Source: Triparma columacea
Lineage: Eukaryota > Sar > Bolidophyceae > Parmales > Triparmaceae
DNA: 64,000 bases
NCBI GenBank assembly: GCA_030267965.1
Contig: BRYA01000100.1
Coordinates: forward strand, 1-64,000
Reading direction: 5' to 3'
This document shows, one piece after another, positions 1 to 11,612 of the stretch (positions within the stretch are counted from its first letter, which is position 1; each line of letters starts with the position of its first letter). The notes beneath the pieces are model-generated. The model had not been told where the DNA came from. It was given only the letters and a program-made list of their open reading frames with translations, and did not search any database. The position numbers and the translations under genes were made by a program.

Positions 1-703
1 AGTACTCGACGACTGTCGTCTGTGTCCCCTTCAAGAAATAGTGCTGCCAAACTACAATCCTATCCCCCTTGTCCCTGTGGATAGTGGCGCGTCGGAAAAC
101 TCCCGAATTACAATCGGTGAAAATATAATCGAGGACAAGCTGCTGCTCATCATGAACAACTACGCCGACATTCGCTCTCTTAGTATCCCACGACTGCTCA
201 ATGATGCCTTCAACGGCACCGCGCTCGACAAGCACGCCCACCATCTCCTCGTGGGCTTGATATTGCTTGTCTTTTATCTTCTCTAGGGCAGGGTGAGTGG
301 TGTTATCGTCCATGCTACCATCAAGGGCTGCAGCAGAGTCATCAACGGCCGCAGGGGCGGCAGTATTCTCTGCGGCAACCTCAGGGGCGTCGGCATAGTC
401 TTCGGTGGCCTTGGGGACAACGGCGCGGCGTTGTGCTACCTCGATGGTCTCAACACGGTCAGCGGCACGTTCGTGAGCTGCGGCGCGATCTGCAGCGGCC
501 CTAAGGGTGACGGCATGGTCATTTGCAACCGTGACAATGCCAGCTGCAGTTGCGCCCTCGCCTGCTGCGTCCTTGACGGCGGCGGCCACTTCGTTGGCGG
601 AAGATGCGGCAGCAGTTAGGTCGGCAAACAGTTTTGTTGTTATAGCCTTTAGCTGCACGATCTCTTCCTCCCTCTCAGCAAGCAGAGCTTCATGGTTATT
701 CAT
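1..703 (-). CDS. Ala-rich coiled-coil protein, 5' part (runs off left edge)
   Basis: The minus strand is open without a stop from an ATG at 703 to the window edge (234 codons). The N-terminus (MNNHEALLAEREEEIVQLKA) has the heptad look of a coiled coil. About 100 residues rich in Ala, Asp, Val and Glu follow, then a more ordinary globular stretch with YIFTDCN and DRIVVWQHYF. There is no signal peptide or membrane segment. I recognise no family and assign no function. The 3' end lies outside the window. Codon use is third-position GC-rich like the neighbouring genes, which supports real coding; the plus-strand open frames here (41-286 and 293-619) are its shadows. Confidence 0.6.
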   Translation of the reverse strand, partial: MNNHEALLAEREEEIVQLKAITTKLFADLTAAASSANEVAAAVKDAAGEGATAAGIVTVANDHAVTLRAAADRAAAHERAADRVETIEVAQRRAVVPKATEDYADAPEVAAENTAAPAAVDDSAAALDGSMDDNTTHPALEKIKDKQYQAHEEMVGVLVERGAVEGIIEQSWDTKRANVGVVVHDEQQLVLDYIFTDCNSGVFRRATIHRDKGDRIVVWQHYFLKGTQTTVVEY

Positions 704-1527
704 CTCACAGTCCAACAGAAGCCTGCGGGAGCGCGAAAAAAATCGACAGACCGGAAAAGGGGGTGAGTTAGATTGTTAGAAAATAATTCGCGCGGCAAAT
801 GTCGCCACAAGCCCTCCACATTTAAAAAAATTGCTTAGTTGATGAAAAAAAAATCCAAAGCCCCCAAATCGGTCCCAAACCCAAACCCACCCAAGACACA
901 AGGAAGTTGGCCATGTTCCGCTGTGCCTCCTGTCTCTCTCTTCCATCCTCTCTCCCCACAGATCCCTCTTCTGCCCCCGCTTTCTACACACCCCTCGCCT
1001 TCTCTCCTTCCTTACCTTTGTCTCGTCCCCTAGCTTTCCCTCCCCTCCACAAGTTTTCCAAAGGCCCTCCTCCCGAAGCTACGAGAATAGGAGAGCTTAC
1101 TCTGAAGCTATAACTCCCTCTCGAACGATGAAAAAAGTTCTTATAAGGGAGAAACAATGAATACTTGGACACGGTGCTGTATAAAATTGCAATTAAAGGT
1201 ACCGAACAAAAATAACCTTTGAAATATTTTTACAACCTGCTCTTAGAACAACAAATATCTGAGGACCGGCTTTACACGTTTGTAAGTCTCACTGCGGTTG
1301 TGCGCCCCCTCTCACTCCCTCGCCTCCCACCTAACTAATCCTTTCCCTAATTTGACGCTTTGCACAACAATAATAGGAATCGACGAGAGGGGGGGGGGGT
1401 CGATGTGAGGGGGGAGGGGGTCACCGTGATCACAAGGATGGGGGGCATACGTGGAGAGGGATAAAAATGGGAGGGGATGAAGAGGGGTGTAACGTTACGG
1501 TCTACCAGTTTTTGAATAGTTATTATG
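704..1527. other. Gene-free stretch, 5' side of the Ala-rich gene and 3' side of the peptidase gene
   Basis: This 824-base stretch holds no open frame that looks coding on either strand. It contains C-rich runs on the plus strand (about 940-1050), an AT-richer patch (about 1110-1260) and G homopolymer runs near 1388-1428. It probably contains the promoter of the leftward gene at 1-703 and the 3' UTR of the peptidase gene. No RNA gene was recognised. Confidence 0.5.
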
Positions 1528-3340
1528 TTACAAAACCTTCGGCCATGTGTTGCCATCCTCCCAGTCGATGCCTTTGGTGTTTGGGTTCCAGGTCCCTGTA
1601 AGGTCGCTGGGTCCGCCCTTTGGCGAGAAATCGACAATAATTTTCACGCCGTTGACATCGGCATTGAGGGGTCCCCATTCCACCAAGTTCCCTTCTTCAT
1701 CAAAATCGGCCCCGCTGACAGTCGCCTGGTCGTCCTCCCCACTTACGACGACGTCGACGGTGCGGGTGCAGCCGGGGTGGTTGGGGTCTTCGTACGTTCC
1801 ACCGAACCTCGCCTGAGCTACGACCTGTCTGACGAAGGCGGCCTGGGGATCGCCACAAATCTTGGCGTCCTCGGTGCCGACTCCAGCTCCGCAGTGCCCA
1901 CACCCGTCGCACTTGGTGTAGCAGTAAGGCAGGGATGTACCGTGCGCCTCCGTGACGCTTGCGGCCTTCCAAGGATCGTCACTGTAACTAATACTGAAGA
2001 CGTTTGTGGCTCCCAGTGAGCTCTTCTCCGGGTGATCACCTCCGAACTTCATGTTGAGCTTGTTGTTGCCACCGTACTTGGCCGGAATCTGGCCGAAGAC
2101 ATACTCGCACTGTTCTTCGAGCACTTCGATGGTGAGAAGTTCCGAGCGGAGGGCTACCGACTTGTCGGCAGGCTGGCTCTGAAGGTAAGCGACCTGTGCA
2201 CACTTCTGCCATCTCCACGACCTCGAGTTCTGGCTTCCCATCAATCCCCCGACGGGGGAGTCGTTGTTCTCGATCTTGAGGCACTCTGAATCGTAATAGC
2301 AGTCCTGGCCGAAGTCGCTTCCGAAGTGGGCCATGAGGACATCTGCGAGGTTTGCGACCTTGGCATCGTCGCTCGCATCGTCTCCCACCTTAGCCAAGCC
2401 GTCGCAGAGATCCTTCTTGCCTCCGTACTGGTCAATCATGGAGAAACCGTCGGCGACCATGTACATGAAGTCGGAGTCCCCCATCTTGGTGCCGATGAGA
2501 TTGGTAGCGTTGAAAACTTCTTTCATGGCGTCCCCGTTGTTGTCGTTGAACTGAGAGTCAATGATCTGTTGGACTCGCCTGACGCGATCGGCGCAATTGG
2601 TATCGGGGGTGTTGATGGCCTCGGCAATGACCTCGTCAAATTCTACAAACTCGTAGATGGCGTTGACGACGCCAGAGCTACTGACGGCGCCATCAGTTGA
2701 GTCAGGGTACTGCATCCTGAACCACGTCGCAGTTGCGCCGCTGTAACTGCCTCCAAAATTCACCACGGGCCTCCCCTTGTTGCCAAACATTTCTTGAACT
2801 TCTGCCAAGACCAATGCCGTGTCAAGAGCGTTGTACTCAACGGAGAGACCTGCCGCAAGGTTGGCGTTGTTCCCACCACCGTTTTCAAGGGAGGGCACGC
2901 TCTCCCCATAGAACCTGTGCTCGATCTGAACGCAAATGGCATTGTTTGAGATCATGTCATCGTTGCAGTGGACCCCATTTGCGGTGCCCTCCCCACCCAT
3001 CTGAATCATGATTGGGCTGGTGTCGTCGAGCATGAAGGTGGAGTTTACAAAATACCGAATAGGCATAAGTCCCCGGGTATCATCGTCGACGTAGCTGATG
3101 TAAGTGTTCAAAACAAAAGATGTGGCGTCGTCCTGAGGAATGTGCTGTCGCAAGGGGGTCAGAATGAAGTATACCCAATAAGAGAAGCCGATCGTCAGGT
3201 GTCAGGGTCCTTAAAAAAATGCTACTCACTGGGTCAACGCCAAACTTTTTCTTTGCGATGGGAGATCCAGAGATCCGTTGGGGAGGCGCAAAGGCTGCCT
3301 GACAGGCGGCAACCAAGCTTACGAGAAGAAAGACCTTCAT
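1528..3340 (-). CDS. Serine carboxypeptidase, family S28 (prolylcarboxypeptidase/DPP7-like), secreted
   Basis: Two exons (3340-3230 and 3144-1528; intron 3229-3145, GTGAGT...ACAG) give 575 aa. Residues 1-19 (MKVFLLVSLVAACQAAFA) form a signal peptide, so the enzyme is probably secreted or in a lytic vacuole. The nucleophile elbow GGSYSG puts the serine at about residue 170, after a conserved QIEHRFYGES stretch typical of S28. The likely Asp region is SYSDDPW near the C-terminus. S28 enzymes cleave after proline from the N- or C-terminal end of peptides. The expected His region is unusual: it is Cys-rich (CDGCGHCGAG), so the catalytic His is uncertain. Family assignment is firm; exopeptidase type is not. 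Confidence 0.85.
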
Positions 3341-3444
3341 TTGACACAAGAACAGAAATTGTTCTGTTCCCTTTCTTTGAGTTCGACTGAGGGAACAAAA
3401 ACATCACACATTGTCATTGAATTCAGAGACTTCGTAATTTTTAA

Positions 3445-6400
3445 TTACGGCAGGTCAAAGCTCTCGTCATAGGAGTCGTCGCTATAGTCCTCCTCCTCCT
3501 CTTCCTCCTCCTCCTCCTCCTCCTTAACCTTCTTCCCTCCCCCCCCAACCTCCACCTTCTTCTCCTCTACGTCCCCTAAGTTTGGGATGTCAAAGCTTTC
3601 TTCGTCGAAGCTTTCGATGCTCCTCTTTGTGCTAGTTCCCATATCCCCCCCCAGCGTAGGGATATTGAAGGAGGCGTCCCCCTCGCTCTCCTCCCCTGCC
3701 GCCCCAGCCCCCGCTTGGTTCCCTCCCCTTCCGAGAAGGTCGTACAAAGTTTCGGCTTCCCTCTCCCCTCCTCCCCCCCCCTCCTCGTGAATGGCGTCTA
3801 GCCCATACCCCTTGGCGTTGTCTATTGCGATTAGGAGCTTTTCCTTGAGGATCCTCTTCACCTCTCTGACCTCCTGGGGTCCCCCTTTACCCTTCCCTCC
3901 GACGCCATCCGCCTCATTTACCTTGTTGATCGCCTTCCAGTAGTTCGGTAGTTCCAAGATGTTGTCGCAAGTGTGGCTTTGGGGCACCATGAGTAGCATC
4001 TTCCTTTGATCCTCCAAACTCATAGGGAGGAAGGGGGTCTCTATGGTCAAGAACTCAGTCCCCCTTGCCGGGATCTTGTCGACTCCGGTAATGAACAGCA
4101 GCAGTTTTCTCTTTTCCGCCACGGAGAATCCCTGGATCACTTCCCAGAGTGCATCGTGAAGTTCAGGGCATCCGCTTAACTTCGGGGGGGGGGGGGGGGG
4201 ATTAGTAATGTGAAACCAACACCACACAACAAAGCAACACCAACAACACCATCCTTGGCTTTGTTCGCTCGCCTCTTGCACCATCACCTCACCTCATCAT
4301 CACAAACCACCTGGAAAATATCCCTGAAGTCAAAGTCAAAGTCCTTCCCCCAGTCCACCCCACAAACAATCTCCCCCAAGTCCTCCCCTCCCACCCCTGC
4401 TTCCCTCAACTCCTCCCTCTTGACCATGCTGAAGAATCCGGACCGCACGGCCTCCATCTGCCACTTGACCCCCTCCACCAGGCTGCTGCTCAATAAATGC
4501 TTCTCGTAAGCCGTGTAAAGCTCCTCCTTCCCCGCCCCCCTCCCCACCCTCACGCCCTCGACGTCGCAGACCTCCTTGATCTGGTCGGCCCCCCAATGCT
4601 TCTCTACCATTTCAAGGTTCTTCAACATGCCGTCGTCAAACCCGGCAAGATCCTCTTTCTTGACCTCGTACCCCTCGTCCAGTAGGAGCTTGAAGAATAT
4701 TGTCGGCATGCTAAAGTCTAGGAGGCACTGGTTAACGACAGTTAGCCCCATAAGCATTCCGAGCAGCTGGAACATGACCCTGTTCTCCGTCCCGTCAACA
4801 ATCTGGGTATTAATCCAGACCTTCTCGCAGTCCTGTTTCCATACGAGCTTTGGGGTACAGCTCTCCATTACCGCCACGGACGCCTCCCTGAATCCGTCCA
4901 CCAGCATCTTGTCGAGCATGATTTGACCCCTTGACTTGTTAACCCTCGTGACGACTCGCCTCTGCTCCCCCTCCTCCCCCTCGTTGACAACCACGAGCCC
5001 CCCCACCTTGACGTCGCCCAGGGCGTAACTGCTCCCACCGTAAGATATCACGTTGTCTCCCTTCTCGCCGCTGCAGCCCATGAGCACGACGTCTATGCTC
5101 CTGTACTTTTGCAGAAACTGGTGACTCATGAGGATGAAGAGCTCCTTCCTCGGGCCGAGCCCCTCGCCCTCCTCGACGTTGTGACCCTCGCTGATCTTCT
5201 TCCCGAACTCGCTCCTGTAGTAGGGACATATGACGAAGCTCCTGTCGTCGATGTCGTTCTCAAAGTATCCCGCGTGCTCTAGCAGGTTCCGGCACGTTGA
5301 CAGACAGTTGTCTCGGTATGTTGTCAATGTCAGCCTGCTGACTCCACCGCTCGTGATTTTCATGTACAAAAAAAGCCCCTTGTTCGTAGGCGAGAGCATC
5401 CCGGTATTGTCGGTGAGCTTCGGGAGCCCCAGGAGCTTCTCGAGGTTTCTGATACCGTTTAATTTGACCTCCTGGGAAACTTCGGCATCTAGAAGAAACG
5501 CACTGACGAGGCTGAGGACCGAATTGATGCTCTCGTTCCAGAACATTTGCCGTTTCGTCGCTCCGGCTCCCTCCCGTCTCAGCGCTTCCAATCCTGCTAG
5601 GGCTGCCTCGTTGCTGTTCCTCCACTTCCCCTTTTGCCTCCCAACGTCCTCTTCCACAGCTGATACGACTTCGGCTAGACTAATGTCTGATCGTTGTTGG
5701 GCGAGCATCCAATCCTTGCAGCTCTTCACCCTCGATCCGCAGGCCCTGTCGATAGATTTCTGAATGGCCATGACAAGGTTAGTGATTTGATCCTCGGTTC
5801 CCAAACCTGCTGCTTCTCGCACAAAGGTTTCGACTTCAGATACTCTGGTGTCTCCCAGTCCATCGCCTAGTGCATCTACTTCGCCCTCTAGTACGGCACT
5901 CTTGAGTGCTCTTTGGAGCTCCCTGGTCCCGAAATCGAAGCATTCCGAAGCCTCAGTGAGCCCACTTTCTTCTTCCTTCTTCTCCTCCTTCTCCTCCTTC
6001 TTCTCCTCCTCCTCCTCTTGCTCAAATCCGTCGTCTTCTTCGTAATCTTCGTCCCCATAATCCTCCTCTTCCTCCTCCTCCTCCTCTTTCTTCTCTTCTA
6101 TTATATCCGGACTCTCGAGGAAGTATTTGTGGCCGACACAGACCTTGGCTGCGGACCTTGCTGCAGGGTCTATTGTTAGCATATCTTCCAGCAGCGCGTG
6201 ACCGGCCAAATTCAACCCCTTCCCGACTTCTTCCTTTAGAGTCTTCTTTTTCTGTCCCCTTGACGCGGCGTAAACGTCGTTGATGAGCTCTCTCTGTTGC
6301 ATTGCTCGTAAAATGGGCATCGTGGGGGGATCGATAATGTCGAAAATGTACTGCACCACTTCCTTCTCGTCGTCTCCTTGGAAAAGGGCGTTCCCTGTGA

Positions 6401-8703
6401 TAAGCTCTGCCATGATACAGGCTGCACTCCACACGTCCACAGAAAGGCCGTAGTCTGTGCTGTTGCCCAAGAGTTCTGGAGCCCTGTACCACCTCGACCC
6501 AACGTAATGCGTCAATCCTCCCCCCCCTCCCCTCCGGCCCCCGACCTCGTCCAGGTTCCTCGCGGCACCGAAGTCGCAGAGCTTCAGAATCGGAGCTTTG
6601 CCATCCACGTCGTTGAGGAGAAGGTTTTCGGGCTTGATGTCCCTGTGGATAATGTTCTGCTCGTGGCAGAAAGCGAGGCCCTCGAGAAGTTGCCTCATTA
6701 AGACCTGTACGACCTCGGGACTCTTGATCCCGTCTGCGTTTCTCTCGATAAGTTCCAGGACGTTGCACTGCATCATCTCAAAGACGATGTACTGGGTCCC
6801 ATCTTGAACGAAGTTTTCCGTGACTTCCACGATCCTCTTGTGCTTGAGCTGGTTACAAATTGCAACCTCCCTCTCTTGAGTTTTCACGACGTAGTCCACG
6901 TCTTCGTCCTCTTCATCAGCGTTCTTGAACTTTTTGATGGCGACTTTTTTGGAAGTTGCCTTGTGGATGGCAAGGTACACAAATCCGTAGGCTCCTTCGC
7001 CCAGGAGCTTACCCATGTCAAATTGCTTCAGCATATCGTCGCTGATTGGTGACGACAAGAAGGGGGGTTCTTCTTCTAGAGTTATCCTTTCGTCCGCCTC
7101 ATTTTGCTGGTTCACGGACTTTGGAGGTGTATGCTTGGGGGACGCTTCAGGCTTCTCGTCCTCGTTTTTGTCCTCCGCTGTCTCCTCAAAGTCGTCATAA
7201 TCATCGTCCCCGTATGATTCTTCGTCGACTTCTTCCTCTTCCTCCAGCTCCTCCACCTCTGCCTCGGCTTCCTTCTCTGCCTCGGTTTCCTTCTCTGGTT
7301 TGGCTTTTGGGTCGTTTGCCAGCCCCGCCTCCTCCTCCGGTTTGATATTTTGTCCGACTCCAGTGGCCTCCTCCTCGATCTCGACCGTCTCCTTCTCTTT
7401 CTCCTTCTCCTCTTCCTCGGCCTTATCTACCATGACGGCCTCCACCCTGAGCTTGGTTTTTTTCTTGGGTGACTTCGAGGGAGCTACTGGCTTCTTCATT
7501 CTCATCCCTCCGGCTGCTGCCCTGCTACGCCTGACGACGTCTAATATTACTATGCTCGCTGCGTGAGCCCTGCCAACCTGGTTTTTGACCCCCTTGCCAG
7601 CAATCTCGTCCCTGCTTAGAAGGAGGGGGTTGCCCTCGCAAAAGTTGGCGATTTTAGTTGCGTTGGCTCCAATGGTTTTCTGAACGAAGTTGAGATCCGT
7701 GTACATTTTCATCAGGTAGTCTTGTCCGTTCCACATAAAGGGGGTAGGGGAGGACGCATTGATGGAGACAGCCAGGACCCAGGAGACAATCTGCGATGAG
7801 GGAAGCAATGAGGGGGGAAAGTGAGCAGTCATGAATGTGTAAGTAGTCGCATCTCTCCAGTTCCCCTCGCAATGATGCTGTGTGTGGGTGTTTCTCCCCC
7901 CCCCCCCACCCACCCACCCCCCTGCTCACCTTCTCCACACACCGGAGCCCAGCTTCCCTCAGATCGACCGACATGTTTCGCAGCAGTCTAGCGGCCTCGG
8001 GAAGGGCATTCTTAGCCCTGAGCCCCCCAATTCCGACGACGCTACCCGCGCTGTGGTCCTTCGGCCAGTTCAGCACCACAGCGTTCAGCTGCATCAGTAA
8101 GGATTCCCTGTATCCAACGGCCCTCGCAGCGTCCATTTTTTTTCTGTAGATGTCCTTAGCCTTTTTATCCCGCGCAATGTCGGGGGACGTCAACGACGGG
8201 GGAATCTTGGACATTTTCCCATTCTGGTCCCTTGAAGGAGCCGAGCCAGAGTGCAAGGAGTCCAAATTCTTGTTGATCTTGGAAAATTGGTGCGGAGGCC
8301 TTCGATAGGACGACTTTGTCTAAAAGTTGGGACGTTTGTGGACGCGGACAGGGCAAGTTAGAGGGAGACTTCGGTGATTTTCCTTACTGGACTCCAACGA
8401 TCGTTGGGCAAAACTTGAATCCAAGAGCCTATTAATGGACAGCCCTGACTCCTCTGACGAAAGTGGCCAGACAAGTACGCGCAGAGCTAACACCCTCTTA
8501 ACAACCTCTAGTCTTTTCCCCCCTGCTCTCTCTTTCGGTCCTCAAAACCTCAAACTCACCGAAACATTACCCTTCCGATCATCACTTTCAATCCTACCCC
8601 TGATGAAACGGGGGTCCCACCCGGCCTCCTTCCTCTTGTCCCAGCCGGAAGGCTTGGGTTTTGTCTTAATTTTCTTCGAACGGAGCGGCTTCCTGCTTGG
8701 CAT
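3445..8703 (-). CDS. CMGC/CDKL-like protein kinase fused to a HECT E3 ubiquitin ligase
   Basis: Best model: exons 8703-8560, 8453-8388, 8319-7930, 7790-4293 and 4179-3445, about 1,610 aa. The first two exons are less certain; a conservative start is the ATG at 8214. Domains in order: basic N-terminus; an unrecognised helical region (about 71-260); Glu/Lys-rich linker; a kinase (about 455-760) with GEGAYG, VAIKKF, HRDIKPEN, DFG, activation-loop THY and APE; acidic linker; a HECT domain (about 1060-1480) with the N-lobe, a roughly 70-residue insertion, and a C-lobe whose catalytic Cys is in SHTC at about 1437; then an acidic tail with ESFD repeats. Kinase and most of HECT lie in one uninterrupted 3.5-kb exon, so the fusion is not a splicing assumption. 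Expected activities are Ser/Thr phosphorylation and ubiquitin transfer. All kinase and HECT key residues are present. Confidence 0.88.
4184..4200. repeat. Poly-G run inside an intron
   Basis: This homopolymer of G on the plus strand is the C-rich pyrimidine tract of the last kinase-HECT intron (4292-4180) on the minus strand, just before the acceptor. Length may be unreliable in sequencing. Confidence 0.8.
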
Positions 8704-8923
8704 GGTCTCCAGGAACAAACCGATTTCAGATTTTCCCAAAAGCCCAAAAAGTAGTTTTGGTTGCGATCTGATCTCTGATCTCCCTAACATCCCATACAAC
8801 GGATTGGTCAATTTTGTTGCTATTTGACGTTTACAAAGGCAAAGGTTTTCATAGGTTGTGGCTTACACTCCTACTCGCCGTTTCCGTACTTTGACTCGCC
8901 TGAAATTCTTCTGAATCTCACAA
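8704..8923. promoter_or_regulatory. Divergent promoter region between kinase-HECT and voltage-sensor/cyclase genes
   Basis: 220 bases separate the two divergent start codons (8703 minus, 8924 plus). Both promoters must lie here if the longer kinase-HECT model is right. No TATA box or other site could be assigned with confidence. Confidence 0.4.
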
Positions 8924-11549
8924 ATGGGCATATCTCCAGCGCCACCCCCGGGCAGCCCTCCTGCTGAGGGAAGCCCTGAAGCCCCGGTCGGGGAGGAGGT
9001 TGGGGGCGATCCAGTCGGTCAAGAGCCTCCTAAATCGCATAAGGAGGAGTTGAAGGACGCGTTCTTCGACAAGGTGCTTAAGTCCAAGGAGTTCAATTTT
9101 CTCATGTTTATATTAACCGTTTATGCCCTGTTTGGGGACGACGTCAGGCTCGCGTTCTACGATGTGGACGACGATCAGGTATTTTATAACCTCTCTATCT
9201 TCGCTATGCTAATGTTCCTCATTGAGATGGGCCTCCAGTACTACTTTAGGCAGGAGTACCGATGGGGTTTTTACTTTTGGTTGGATGTCCTTTCCACTGC
9301 CTCCATGATTCCGGACACCAATTTGCTGAACACTTTGATTTACTCCGAGGGGTCGGCGGTCGGCGGTGGCGGTGGCGGTGAGACCGCTAGCACCATGAAG
9401 GCAGGGAAAACATCGAGGGCTGGGGCCAAGGCAGGGAGGGTCGTCAAGATTGTCAGGCTGATACGCTTCGTCAGGATCTTCAAGATTCTTAAGATGAGGA
9501 AGCAGGCCGAGGACGACGAGGCAACGACCGACGATGGCAAGAGTCTCGAGGCAAAGCTGGAGGAGGAGCCTAGTAAGGTGGGGAAGAAGCTAACCGAACT
9601 TACCGTCAGGAGGGTGATTGTGATTGTCCTAGCCATGATCATGATCTTCCCCTTCCTCGATGACCCCGACGCCTTCGTCGGGGAGACCGAGTTCACTAGT
9701 TACGAGGCCTTGAAGCTGAACGACCTTCACCTCATGACTGACACCTTCAACGCGACCGGGAACGTAACCGGGGACTTCCTCAAGGAGCAGGTCCAAAGGT
9801 ATGCTGAAGTACAAGCCAAGCCGGAAAATAAGCAAATTATTTACTTCAAGGTCAACAATTGGGACATTGAGGTTACCAATGGCTGGATTCGGAGCGTTAC
9901 CGGGGATTCTCATGCTCTGTTAACTGAGCTCCCCAAGCTTGACGTAGAGTACAGGTGAGGCGACCAGCCGAACTCGCGGAAGGGTTTTGTCAAACTGTCC
10001 AACACACAATTCGTTCCTTTAGCTAACATGTCAACGCTTCCCCCCTCGCCACGCCCACCACAGACGCTCCGATGCCAGAATTCCTTCATCTGCGCCCAAC
10101 ACCTGCACGCTGGAAACCACCGATCCTGATCAATGCCTCACGGTTGCGTATTACAACTTGCAGGCGAAGAATCGGGTTGCTTCCAAGTTCAGCCTCATCA
10201 AGACTAGCATCATTGTGTTTGGTCTTTCGGTCGCTGTCATCCTTTTCAGCAGGGACGCGGAGACCCTTGTCATTGACCCGATCGAGCGTATGATCAAGCT
10301 GGTGAAGAAGCTCGCGGACAACCCTCTTGCGAGTCTGTACAAGGACCAAACGGAGGAGGGCGCTGAGGGCTTCGAGACGAACCTTCTCGAAACGACCCTG
10401 GAGAAGATCAGCAGTCTCCTACAGGTCGGCTTCGGTGTGGCTGGGGCTCAGATCATACAGAGCAACATGGGCAGTGGGGGTGACTTGGATGTCATGATTC
10501 CTGGAAAGAAGATCACCGCGGTGTTCGGTTTCGGTATCATGGAGGAGTTCACCAACACCTGCAGCTGCCTAGAGGAGGAGATGTGCACTTACATCAACAC
10601 CATTGCCAAGATTATCCACGACAACACCTGCGCGTACCACGGTGCCCCGAACAAGAACATAGGGTCGGCGTTCCTATTAGTTTGGAAGATCTGCGATGGA
10701 GTCCTGCCGGGACTGAGGGACCTGAGAGATGCTAGTGGCGAGGAGTTGGAGGCAGAAAGGAAGGCTGAGCTCAGGAAGAATATCGGGGTTATGAGCAGCG
10801 GAGCGGGTACAGTCGAGAGGAAACTCTCTCCTCAGGAGCTTGTCGACTCGGCACTGGTTGGGGTTCTAAAGATGCGCGTGGACTTGAATTTTGCGAACGA
10901 CGAGGGGGGGACGCTGGAGGAGTTCAAGCGGAACAATAAGATCGTTGATTATTACAACGGCCAGTTCGAGGTCGACATGGGCTTCGGGTTGCACATAGGT
11001 TGGGCAATTGAGGGGGCCATCGGGAGCAACTACAAGATAGATGCGAGCTACTTAAGCCCCAATGTGAACATGGCCGCCAGGTTGGAGGCGGCGACGCACC
11101 AGTTTGGCACACCCCTCCTCGTGAGCGGGCCCTTCGTCAATGAGATGTCCCCCGCTGCCAGGGCGATGTGCCGGAAGATCGATGTGGTGACAGTGAAGGG
11201 ATCGCAAATTCCGCTCGAGCTCTGGACGTGCGACATCAGCAACTTTGACAGTGCCAGCTTGGAGGCGCTGACGCCACGCATAGAAGACGGCGCTCAGAAA
11301 GCCATCGACCTCGACGCCATTAAGAAGGGAGTGCAGAGGGATTTTGACGACGAGTTCAAGAGGGTGTTCGAAGAGGGCGTCGATTTTTACATAAAAGGGG
11401 ACTGGGAGCAGGCAAGGAACAGGATAGATAAGTGCATGGGAATTCACAGCGGCGACGGGCCTTGCAATAGCCTTAGTAGAGTTATGGATAAGGAGGGGGG
11501 GAAAGCTCCCGATGACTGGAGGGGGTTCAGGGAGCTCACGAGCAAATAA
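8924..11549 (+). CDS. Voltage-sensor membrane protein with degenerate class III nucleotidyl cyclase domain
   Basis: Two exons (8924-9954, 10064-11549; intron GTGAGG...CTAAC...CACAG) give 838 aa. After a Pro-rich N-terminus come S1-S3-like helices (about 57-130) and an S4-like helix with Arg/Lys every third residue (about 168-190: RVVKIVRLIRFVRIFK). A fifth helix (about 226-245), an extracytoplasmic loop of about 140 residues with NAT/NVT glycosylation motifs, and a last helix follow. The rest is a cytosolic cyclase homology domain, with NKNIG, the SPNVNMAARLEAAT block and ELWTCD. Both metal-binding aspartates of active class III cyclases are missing: Ile502 in the first motif, Ser545 in the second (NIGSAFLL). 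So it is probably inactive as a cyclase, perhaps a regulatory partner. Confidence 0.83.
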
Positions 11550-11612
11550 TAGACGAAGTTCGTGGGTTAAGATACAAAGTAGGGTTTTATTTTTTTCAAA
11601 GGTACGTGTGTT

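Noticed and set aside
8358..8703. Separate 79-aa basic protein gene
   Set aside because: The frame can be read to a TAA at 8358, but a GTAAGG donor at 8387 with a CTAAC branch and TTTTAG acceptor links it in frame to kinase-HECT, which explains it better.
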